Source: an uncultured Elusimicrobiales bacterium
GTDB taxonomy: Bacteria; Elusimicrobiota; Elusimicrobia; Elusimicrobiales; Elusimicrobiaceae
Length of the DNA stretch: 20,669 nt
Reading direction: 5' to 3'
Assembly: GCA_910576915.1 (NCBI GenBank)
Contig: CAJTJT010000018.1
Span: 1 to 20,669, forward strand
Under the pieces are notes generated by a model that did no database searches, was not told the origin of the DNA, and saw only the letters and a list, made by a program, of their open reading frames with translations. This document shows, piece by piece, positions 7,048 to 13,406 of the stretch. The position numbers and the translations under genes are program-made. Numbering within the stretch: position 1 is the stretch's first letter; the number at the start of each line of letters is the position of its first letter.

Positions 7048-7095
7048 TGCCGTGCAGATTAGAATAACATTGTAGACGATTATATGATTTTTCAA
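7048..7095 (+). repeat. 48-bp direct repeat, copy B
   Basis: Second copy of the repeat, 183 bases from copy A. Its last bases, tgatttttcaa, form the outer left arm of the nested hairpin at 7089-7191, which copy A does not retain. Confidence 0.7.
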
Positions 7096-7191
7096 AACCG
7101 TTTTTAGTTGGCGGGATTTAGTTGGGCGTATAGGCGTGCCTGAATGGCACGTCAAGCCCAAGAGACCGCCAAATAAACAGGTTTTGGAAAA
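7089..7191. repeat. long nested inverted repeat (candidate structured RNA or miniature mobile element)
   Basis: Four helices nest around one centre. ttttcaaaacc (7089-7099) pairs with ggttttg-g-aaaa (7180-7191, one bulged G), ttggcgg (7108-7114) with ccgccaa (7166-7172), tgggc (7123-7127) with gccca (7156-7160), and gcgtgcc (7134-7140) with ggcacgt (7146-7152). The loop is tgaat (7141-7145). Internal loops are of similar size on both sides. The arms remain alignable outside the perfect helices, as in an imperfect terminal inverted repeat. No open frame lies inside. Confidence 0.6.
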
Positions 7192-7211
7192 TTGTTTATC
7201 CTAAATAAGCA

Positions 7212-7244
7212 AGAACGGGCAGAAAAACACTTTCTGCCCGTTCT
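7212..7244 (-). terminator. strong hairpin downstream of thrS
   Basis: A 14-bp perfect stem, agaacgggcagaaa/tttctgcccgttct, with a 5-base loop, 33 bases after the thrS stop. The minus-strand sequence after it (TGCTTATTT) is only modestly T-rich, so termination may be partial or the hairpin may protect the 3' end. Confidence 0.65.
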
Positions 7245-7276
7245 GCGAATTATAGAAGATAAGTACAGCTGTTATC

Positions 7277-9028
7277 CTATTTAAGCAGGTTTACCAAGCT
7301 AAAGGCAGAAACTTCTTCCTTCATCTTGGCAATCACCTCGTCCACTCCCATCGCCGCCGTATTCGTGCCGTCTTTGAGGCGTACGGTCAGCTTGCCTTCG
7401 GCCGCTTCCTTCGCGCCGATAATGGCCGTGTACGGAATGCGCTGCAGGTGCGCTTCGCGGATTTTAAGGCCCAGTTTTTCGGGTCTTACGTCCAACTCGG
7501 GGCGCAGGCCGGCCGCGCGCATTTTGGCGGCCACCTCTTTGGCGAACGGAATCTGGTCGTCAGTCAGCGTCAACAGTTTAATCTGCACCGGAGCCAGCCA
7601 GAGCGGGAACCAACCCGCAAAGTGTTCGATAATCACGCCCGTAAAGCGTTCGATGGAACCGAACATCGCGCGGTGCACCATAATCGGGCGTTGGCGGCCT
7701 TCGGAAGAAACGAATTCCAAGTCGAAGCGTTGGGGCAGGTTAAAGTCGAACTGAATAGTGGATAATTGCCACAGGCGTCCGATGGCATCCATCACTTTAA
7801 TATCGATTTTCGGCCCGTAAAAAGCCGCTTCCCCCGCGTGCGTGGTGTAAGGAATGTTGTTGGCTTCCAACACGTGTTTGAGCGCGTTTTCGGCGCGTTC
7901 CCAGTCTTTCACGTCGCCGGTGAAATGTTCCGGATGTTCGGGGTCGCGCGTGGAAAGCTCCACGGCGTATTTTTCAAAGCCAAAGGTTTTGAAAATGTGC
8001 ATCGCGAATTCAAAACATTGTTTGACTTCGTCTTCCACCTGCTCGGGCGTGCAGAAGATGTGCGCGTCGTCCTGCGTAAACCCGCGCACGCGCAATAAAC
8101 CGTGCAGCGCGCCGGAGCGTTCGTAACGGTACACCGTGCCGAGCTCGGACAGGCGCAGCGGCAAATCGCGGTAGCTTCTCAAGTGGGTTTTATAAATTTC
8201 CACGTGGAAGGGGCAGTTCATCGGTTTAATTTGGTATTTTTCGCCGTCGACTTCCATCGGGTGGAACATACTGTCCGAATAAAAACCCGCGTGGCCGCTG
8301 ACTTCAAACAGGTGCAGCCGCGCGATGTGCGGGCTGACGACCAAATCGTAACCGCGTTTTAAGTTTTCTTCTTTAATCCAGTCCTCCAACAGTTTGCGCA
8401 GCATACCGCCTTTGGGGTGCATCAAAATAAGCCCGGGGCCGACGTTGTCGTTAATGGAGAACAAGTCCAGTTCCGGGCCGAGTTTGCGGTGGTCGCGCTT
8501 GGCGGCTTCTTCCTGCTGTTTGATATAGGCGTTCAGTTCGTCTTTCGTATCAAAGCACAGGCCGTAAATGCGCTGGAGCATCGGGCGTTTTTCGTCCCCG
8601 CGCCAGTACGCACCGGCAATGGCGGTTAATTTAAAGCTGTTTACTTTACCCGTATGTTCCACGTGCGGGCCGCGGCAGAGGTCGGCATAGTCGCCGTTGG
8701 TATAAACGGTAATCGTGCCGTCTTCCAATTCTTCCAACAATTCCAGTTTATAGGTTTCGCCGCGTTTAGTGAAAAATTCTTTGGCTTCGGCTTTCGTCAT
8801 CTCTTTGCGCTCAAAAGGCTGGCGCGCTTTGATGATTTCTTTCATTTTAGTTTCGATGGCTTTGAGGTCCTCGGGCGTGAACTGTTTGGGGCAGTCAAAG
8901 TCATAATAAAAGCCGTTTTCGATGGCCGGGCCGATACCGAGTTTCGTACCGGGGAACAACTGCTGCACCGCCTGCGCCATAATATGCGCGCACGAGTGGC
9001 GTTTTGTTTCTAATTCTTTGTTTTCCAT
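7277..9028 (-). CDS. thrS: threonyl-tRNA synthetase lacking the TGS domain
   Basis: Charges tRNA-Thr in the cytoplasm. The editing domain is present: HSCAH (H11, H15) and YADLCRGPH match the HxxxH and CxxxH motifs that clear mis-charged Ser. The class II catalytic core follows, with motif 2 YRYERSGALHGLLRVRGFTQDDAH, zinc ligands C272, H323 and H452, and motif 3 in FGSIERFTGVIIEHFAG. The C-terminal anticodon-binding domain runs from about residue 480. At 583 residues the protein begins at the editing domain and lacks the N-terminal TGS domain of E. coli ThrRS (642 aa). The zinc ligands are offset by about 60 residues from E. coli, which fits a clean N-terminal absence. The start follows a poorly spaced GGAG site about 15 bases upstream; no upstream in-frame extension was found. 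A hairpin in the leader (9050-9071) could be an autoregulatory operator. Confidence 0.97.
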   Translation of the reverse strand: MENKELETKRHSCAHIMAQAVQQLFPGTKLGIGPAIENGFYYDFDCPKQFTPEDLKAIETKMKEIIKARQPFERKEMTKAEAKEFFTKRGETYKLELLEELEDGTITVYTNGDYADLCRGPHVEHTGKVNSFKLTAIAGAYWRGDEKRPMLQRIYGLCFDTKDELNAYIKQQEEAAKRDHRKLGPELDLFSINDNVGPGLILMHPKGGMLRKLLEDWIKEENLKRGYDLVVSPHIARLHLFEVSGHAGFYSDSMFHPMEVDGEKYQIKPMNCPFHVEIYKTHLRSYRDLPLRLSELGTVYRYERSGALHGLLRVRGFTQDDAHIFCTPEQVEDEVKQCFEFAMHIFKTFGFEKYAVELSTRDPEHPEHFTGDVKDWERAENALKHVLEANNIPYTTHAGEAAFYGPKIDIKVMDAIGRLWQLSTIQFDFNLPQRFDLEFVSSEGRQRPIMVHRAMFGSIERFTGVIIEHFAGWFPLWLAPVQIKLLTLTDDQIPFAKEVAAKMRAAGLRPELDVRPEKLGLKIREAHLQRIPYTAIIGAKEAAEGKLTVRLKDGTNTAAMGVDEVIAKMKEEVSAFSLVNLLK

Positions 9029-9049
9029 TTGGTTTTCGCTATGCTCCCG

Positions 9050-9071
9050 CCGGCCACAACGACCGGGCCGG
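9050..9071 (-). promoter_or_regulatory. hairpin in the thrS leader
   Basis: On the minus strand CCGGCC and GGCCGG pair around the loop CGGTCGTTGT, 21 bases before the thrS ATG and just upstream of the probable ribosome site. E. coli thrS is repressed by ThrRS binding a tRNA-Thr-like hairpin in a similar place. The loop here contains CGT and TGT, which read as Thr anticodons. The hairpin is seen; the regulatory role is inference. Confidence 0.35.
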
Positions 9072-9093
9072 AAGTCAAAGGTCCTTGAATTAA

Positions 9094-9109
9094 GATATAA
9101 TATTATATC
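9094..9109. promoter_or_regulatory. perfect 16-bp palindrome carrying divergent -10 boxes
   Basis: GATATAATATTATATC is a perfect inverted repeat with TATAAT on both strands, between divergent thrS and the membrane transferase. It can serve as -10 for either direction (plus-strand start near 9108). Neither side has a good -35. It could also be an operator for a dimeric regulator. Confidence 0.5.
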
Positions 9110-9133
9110 AAATTGAGGAGTTTATAGCCCGCT

Positions 9134-10873
9134 ATGCGCTTGTTAAAAAAATATCTTTTTTCCCCTTTTAAATCCGACTGGAAATTACTGCTTGTTTTAT
9201 CCCTTCCCGCCCTGTTATTGTGTGCGTTCGGGCTTAGCCAGCTCGAGCGGATGACGCTCACGAATTTACTGGCGGCGGAAAGCGTAAAATTAATCTGCGA
9301 ATTTTTATTTTTGGGCGCGCTGCTGTCAATCCTCAACCTAGTCGGCCTTAAAAACAAATTTGCCGCGGGTGCGGGCGCGTTCCTTTATTATATGACGATG
9401 ACCGCCGACCTGATTCTGCTGTGGTATTTTAAAGAACGCTTCGGCGCGAAATACTTGGATACCATGGAAGGCGGCGACTACGGCTTTTTAACCGACTGGC
9501 GAGTTCTCTCTTACTTTGCGCTGGTGGCTTTATTTTGTTGGTTTGCGGTTAAAAAGTTTTTTGTTCCCGCCACGCGCAAAACCGCGCTTAACCGCCTGGC
9601 GGTTTGTTTGGCGGGGCTCGGCCTTTTATGCGCGGCAAATCCGCTTAAATTACTGCCCGCGCCGGATAATTTTTACACCGCTTATTTAATGCCGCCCTCC
9701 ATCGTATACACGGTGCGCGCCGTACTGGCTGCGCAGCCTAAAGCGCGCGTAACGGATACAATCCCCGCGGACGTACAACCGCTCGCCGATAAATACAATG
9801 TTTTTTCCGCAAAAAATACGGGTGTGGGCAAAAAATATACGCGCGTGATTTTGATCGCGTCCGAATCGCTGTCCAACAAGTATTTGCACCGCTTTAATCC
9901 AAATATTCCCCCGCAAGCAAGCCAAACAATGGACGCACTGTTTGAAAAATACCCCGCCGCGTCTTTGCAACACGTAACGCTTTCCACGCTGTACGGGCTG
10001 TCGGTCATTTTTACGTCGCACCCGTTTGTCAAATTAGCGTACGAAAACGGCTACCCCGTTTCGTTCGTCAAACTGTTAAAAGACCGCGGCTACAAAACCG
10101 CTTTCCTGCGCGGCGCGGACGAAACGTATATGGACGAAAACGTCCTGTTCAAGCAGGCGGGGTTTGACGAGGTTATCGGCGCCACCTATTTCGAAACGCG
10201 CCCCGAATATAAGGAATATATCGACTGGTGGGGCCTTACCGACCGCAAACTGTTTGAATACGCAGGGGAATATATCGAACAGCACAAAAACGAACCGCTG
10301 TTTTTAACGCTTTTAACGGTGGACTCGCACGTTCCGTTGGGCCGCACCGATTACTTGGAACAGGAATACGAAGAAATCGACGCGCAGTTTTATAATCTTC
10401 CCACCCTGCCGCGCGCGTTTGCGCGTTTTGGGCAGGACGTCAAACGGTTTTTAACCGCGCTTCACGAAAAGGGACTCTTGGACGAGGATACGCTTGTTTT
10501 AATAACGGCCGACCACCCGTCCTATTCCAACACGCCGACGAACGCCTTGTTTAAACCGTACCGGCCCGAATACGACAATCTGCCGTTTGTGATTGTGACC
10601 AAAACGCCGATTAAAAAACCGCTGACGGACAATCCGCTCGCCAGCCAGCTTGACGTGGCCCCCACGGTGCTTGATTTGCTGAATATCGAGCCGCCCCGGG
10701 CCTTCTTCGGCCACAGCCTGTTTGATACCGCGGCGAAGCGCAGTATTTTTGACGTAAAAGAGGACTACGCCGTCGTCACCGCGGACGGAGAAAAACGCGT
10801 ACTGGCGTTAAACTCCAAAAACCCGCAGGACAAAGAAATTATCCGTTTGATTACAACCTTTGTAAAACCGTAG
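9134..10873 (+). CDS. membrane alkaline-phosphatase-superfamily transferase (sulfatase-fold, LtaS/EptA/OpgB-like)
   Basis: An inner-membrane enzyme with a periplasmic catalytic domain. Four to five hydrophobic segments occupy about residues 20-170 and the catalytic domain about 235-579. Metal and catalytic residues can be placed by motif: E244 in LIASESLS, the probable nucleophile T285 in STLYGL, H399 in VDSHVPL, and D460/H461 in ITADHPSY. This layout is shared by phosphoethanolamine and phosphoglycerol transferases that decorate lipid A, glycans or teichoic acid. The donor and acceptor cannot be told from sequence; in a Gram-negative cell an envelope glycolipid or glycan modification is likeliest. 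The nucleophile is inferred from position and should be checked by alignment. GAGGAG lies 13 bases before the ATG, rather far. It is divergent from thrS and followed by a hairpin at 10878. Confidence 0.85.
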   Translation: MRLLKKYLFSPFKSDWKLLLVLSLPALLLCAFGLSQLERMTLTNLLAAESVKLICEFLFLGALLSILNLVGLKNKFAAGAGAFLYYMTMTADLILLWYFKERFGAKYLDTMEGGDYGFLTDWRVLSYFALVALFCWFAVKKFFVPATRKTALNRLAVCLAGLGLLCAANPLKLLPAPDNFYTAYLMPPSIVYTVRAVLAAQPKARVTDTIPADVQPLADKYNVFSAKNTGVGKKYTRVILIASESLSNKYLHRFNPNIPPQASQTMDALFEKYPAASLQHVTLSTLYGLSVIFTSHPFVKLAYENGYPVSFVKLLKDRGYKTAFLRGADETYMDENVLFKQAGFDEVIGATYFETRPEYKEYIDWWGLTDRKLFEYAGEYIEQHKNEPLFLTLLTVDSHVPLGRTDYLEQEYEEIDAQFYNLPTLPRAFARFGQDVKRFLTALHEKGLLDEDTLVLITADHPSYSNTPTNALFKPYRPEYDNLPFVIVTKTPIKKPLTDNPLASQLDVAPTVLDLLNIEPPRAFFGHSLFDTAAKRSIFDVKEDYAVVTADGEKRVLALNSKNPQDKEIIRLITTFVKP

Positions 10874-10877
10874 CAAA

Positions 10878-10904
10878 ACGTCCCGGCGTTAAACGCCGGG
10901 ACGT
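10878..10904. terminator. GC-rich hairpin between convergent genes
   Basis: A 12-bp stem, acgtcccggcgt/acgccgggacgt, with a 3-base loop. It lies between the transferase stop (10873) and the pilin stop (10930). T runs are short on both strands (four on the minus strand), so it probably serves both transcripts with moderate efficiency. Confidence 0.7.
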
Positions 10905-10929
10905 ACCCGTAAAAATCACATTACTCCAC

Positions 10930-11442
10930 CTACAAAACCCAATTTCTCCAATTTCCGCTGTAAGCAGGGGTTTCATACTCTTTACCTAAGCTTTGGCATA
11001 ACGCGTTCCAACGGTCTTTCTCCGGCGTTGTTTGATTCACGATGCAAAAACATTTTCCGTTCCATGGACTGTTTTCATACTTACATTGATAATGTACTTT
11101 AGCCACGCCAAACGGCTCCACAAACGTAGACCTCGGCCCCGTGCAAATATGGTCCCCGTTCCAGCCTTTGGGGCCGTAACACTGGCCCCCGGCGTCGCTG
11201 GAATCCGTCATCCATTTATATGAAGAAGGAAGAGAAACATCCAGTTCTTCAAATTTCGTTGCATACGCCCCGTTTGCCATATAATACGCTTCCTGCGCCT
11301 TTTTGACGGTGTTGGTCAGGGCCGTCATCCGCATATATTTACTTTTGTCCACCGCACGCTGGTATTGCGGGAGCGCAACGGCGGACAAAATCCCGATAAT
11401 TAAGACAACGACTAACAACTCAATTAAGGTAAAACCTTTCAT
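10930..11442 (-). CDS. type IV pilin-like protein (170 aa)
   Basis: A prepilin with the very short leader MKG, then FTLIELLVVVLIIGILSAVALPQYQ and the amphipathic continuation RAVDKSKYMRMTALTNTVKKAQEAYYMANGAY. Glu +5 is present. The C-terminal domain has many aromatics and Cys (GGQC, HICTG, YQCKY, GKCFCIV) and the late WNALCQSLGKE motif. The ATG has GGGTGG six bases upstream. The leader is long, about 110 bases, because a 91-base repeat (11464-11554) lies between the gene and its T12-containing promoter. Likely a surface fibre subunit; major or minor pilin status cannot be told. Confidence 0.92.
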   Translation of the reverse strand: MKGFTLIELLVVVLIIGILSAVALPQYQRAVDKSKYMRMTALTNTVKKAQEAYYMANGAYATKFEELDVSLPSSYKWMTDSSDAGGQCYGPKGWNGDHICTGPRSTFVEPFGVAKVHYQCKYENSPWNGKCFCIVNQTTPEKDRWNALCQSLGKEYETPAYSGNWRNWVL

Positions 11443-11463
11443 TTTATGCCACCCTTTTAAAAA

Positions 11464-11554
11464 GTCATCCTGAAGCGTTTCTGCGCAGAATCACCGATTT
11501 TAAGCGAAACAAACCTTAAAAGGCAGACTGCTAACGAAAACCCCTCGGAATGAC
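11464..11554. repeat. 91-bp REP/MITE-like repeat in a pilin leader
   Basis: The element starts gtcatcctga and ends ctcggaatgac, so its ends form an inverted repeat with a one-base slip. It shares aaacaaacctta with 7023-7034 and the cggaatgac end with the hairpin at 6954. It lies between the T12 promoter and the ribosome site of the pilin at 10930 and would be transcribed as part of the leader. Confidence 0.45.
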
Positions 11555-11557
11555 ATC

Positions 11558-11585
11558 ATCTTATCAAAAAAAAAAAACAAAACAA
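11558..11585 (-). promoter_or_regulatory. T12 promoter of the pilin at 10930
   Basis: On the minus strand TTGTTT (11580-11585), a 16-bp spacer reading TG, twelve T, GA, and TAAGAT (11558-11563). The hexamers match consensus only moderately. The spacer has the same layout as two other pilin promoters in this window. Confidence 0.6.
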
Positions 11586-11634
11586 CCCTTTCGGAAATTT
11601 CGTCTTTTTTCACCACGCATAACGACGGGAAATA

Positions 11635-11643
11635 TGCTAAAAT
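11635..11643 (+). promoter_or_regulatory. extended -10 promoter of yajC-secD-secF
   Basis: TGC followed by TAAAAT gives an extended -10, with a leader of about 35 bases before yajC. No clear -35 is seen, which fits extended -10 promoters. Confidence 0.5.
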
Positions 11644-11682
11644 AAAGCTGTGTATTTCTATTCTTAACCGGAGGATTTAACC

Positions 11683-11991
11683 ATGCAAACGACGGCCCAA
11701 GGAGGAGGAATGTTCTTCTGGCTGCTTTTGTTGGCGTTTTTCTTTGTGTTTATGATTGTACTGCCCGCGCGCACCCAAAAAAAGCGCGAGCAGGAAATGC
11801 TTGCCAAAGTAAACGCTTTGCAAAAAGGCGACCAGGTGATCATTCCCGGCGGAATTATCGGCACCGTGGCCGGTTTTAAAGACAACGCGATTGAAGTAAA
11901 AATCGCCGAGTCCGTCAAACTGACCGTGCTGAAAACCGCCGTCGTAGGATTCGTAAACGAATCTGCTGCCAAAGAAGGAGGCGCAAAGTAA
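11683..11991 (+). CDS. yajC: preprotein translocase accessory subunit YajC
   Basis: A small inner-membrane protein of the holotranslocon that associates with SecDF and SecYEG. The single hydrophobic segment spans about residues 10-27 (FFWLLLLAFFFVFMIVLP), followed by the family's basic turn RTQKKREQEMLAKVNALQKGDQVIIPGGIIGTV. That GDxVxxxGGxxG pattern is diagnostic for YajC. Length 102 is typical. GGAGG lies eight bases before the ATG. The stop codon overlaps the secD start by one base (TAATG), so it is translationally coupled as the first gene of yajC-secD-secF. Confidence 0.96.
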   Translation: MQTTAQGGGMFFWLLLLAFFFVFMIVLPARTQKKREQEMLAKVNALQKGDQVIIPGGIIGTVAGFKDNAIEVKIAESVKLTVLKTAVVGFVNESAAKEGGAK

Positions 11992-13406
11992 TGTCCAACA
12001 AACTAGCCGTAAAGTGGGGACTCATCATCGCCATTTTACTCGGATCTTTGTATCTGATTTACCCCAACTACAAGTGGTATTCCAAACCGCTTACCGAACG
12101 CGAAACGCTTGACGCACTCGGCGAACGCCCCAAACGCATGCTGAACCTGGGCCTCGATTTAAGAGGAGGCTCCAGCCTGCTTTTGGAACTGGAAGTATCC
12201 AAATTAAGCGCCAAAGAACCGCTTAACGAAGCCATGGCCCGCGCGATTGAAATCATCCGCAACCGCATTGACCAATACGGCGTGGCGGAAACCTCCATCA
12301 CCAAACAGGGCGACAAATGGATTATGGTGCAGCTGCCCGGCGTATCGAACCCGCAGCGCGCGGAAGAGCTTATCGGCAAGACCGCCATGCTCGAGTTCCG
12401 CATCGTAAAAAACGACACCTCCGTCGCCCAAAAAGCCATCGAAAAACTGGAAAGCCTGGATAAACCTTTCGACGATAACGGCAACCTGGTGCCCGAAGTG
12501 GCCAAACTGGTGCCCGCCGGCTACCAAATTATGCGCAACAAAGAAGGCGGCTACAGCATTGTAACCGATACCGCCCCCGTAACGGGCGCGGACCTCGAAA
12601 ATGCGCGCGTAGTTATGATGGGCGAAAACGGCTACCCCGAAGTGTCCTTCGAATTTAACGCCGAAGGCAGCAAAAAATTCGGCCAGCTGACCGGCGCCAA
12701 CATCGGCAAAAATCTGGCGATTGTGCTGGACAACACCGTCCAGTCCGCGCCCACCATTCAAGCCCGCATCACCAAACAGGGCCGCATCTCCGGCACTTTT
12801 TCCGCCGAAGAAGCCCGCGCTTTGGCCATCGTGCTTAAAGCCGGCGCGCTGCCCGCCCCCGTTAAAGTGATTGAAAAGAAAACCATCGGCCCGACCCTGG
12901 GTGAAGACTCCATCAAATCCGGTCTGTCCGCTTCTTTCTACGCGTTCGTCATTATCTTGGCGTTCATGCTCGTTTACTATAAAGCGGCCGGGTTTATCGC
13001 CGATATTGCCTTGGCGTTAAACTTCGTACTCACCGTGGCGATTATGAGCTACTTCTCCGCCACGCTGACGCTCCCGGGCATCGCGGGTATGATTCTGTCC
13101 TTGGCGATGGCTATCGACGCCAACGTACTTATTATTGAACGTATGCGCGAAGAAAAACTCCTGGGCAAACCGGTGTATGAAATCATCAACCTGGGTTACG
13201 ATAAAGCCTGGTCCGCCATTTTCGACTCCAACATCACCACCATCATCGTGGGCGCGTGCTTGCTGCAGTTCGGAACCGGCCCGGTGAAAGGCTTTGCCGT
13301 AACGCTTATCATCGGCCTTTTGGTCAGCTTGTTTACCGCCGTGTTCGTCACGCGCGCCATTTACGAGCTGGTCTTAACCTCTAACACCAAGGAGATCAGC
13401 TTATGA
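11991..13406 (+). CDS. secD: protein translocase subunit SecD
   Basis: An RND-family inner-membrane protein that uses the proton gradient with SecF to pull exported proteins across after SecA. It has one N-terminal membrane segment (about 9-25), the hallmark LNLGLDLRGG near residue 52, a periplasmic P1 domain, then five C-terminal membrane segments from about residue 310. These include LPGIAGMILSLAMAIDANVLIIERMREE, which carries the conserved Asp of the proton path. At 471 residues it is shorter than E. coli SecD (615), mostly in the periplasmic region, as in many non-proteobacterial homologues. GGAGG lies nine bases upstream inside yajC. It overlaps secF by four bases. Confidence 0.97.
   Translation: MSNKLAVKWGLIIAILLGSLYLIYPNYKWYSKPLTERETLDALGERPKRMLNLGLDLRGGSSLLLELEVSKLSAKEPLNEAMARAIEIIRNRIDQYGVAETSITKQGDKWIMVQLPGVSNPQRAEELIGKTAMLEFRIVKNDTSVAQKAIEKLESLDKPFDDNGNLVPEVAKLVPAGYQIMRNKEGGYSIVTDTAPVTGADLENARVVMMGENGYPEVSFEFNAEGSKKFGQLTGANIGKNLAIVLDNTVQSAPTIQARITKQGRISGTFSAEEARALAIVLKAGALPAPVKVIEKKTIGPTLGEDSIKSGLSASFYAFVIILAFMLVYYKAAGFIADIALALNFVLTVAIMSYFSATLTLPGIAGMILSLAMAIDANVLIIERMREEKLLGKPVYEIINLGYDKAWSAIFDSNITTIIVGACLLQFGTGPVKGFAVTLIIGLLVSLFTAVFVTRAIYELVLTSNTKEISL

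Larger units (their letters stand above)
6775..7276. other. 500-bp intergenic spacer filled with repeats and hairpins
   Basis: No credible gene was found. From left to right it holds A/T-rich sequence at the ABC-F start, direct repeat copy A (6865-6912), a REP-like hairpin (6954-6975), direct repeat copy B (7048-7095) running into a long nested hairpin (7089-7191), and the strong hairpin after thrS (7212-7244). It lies between the ABC-F start and the thrS stop, both minus-strand genes. Confidence 0.7.

Noticed and set aside
6865..7095. CRISPR array or tracrRNA
   Set aside because: Only two copies, 183 bases apart, with imperfect identity and no cas gene; not an array of regular spacers.
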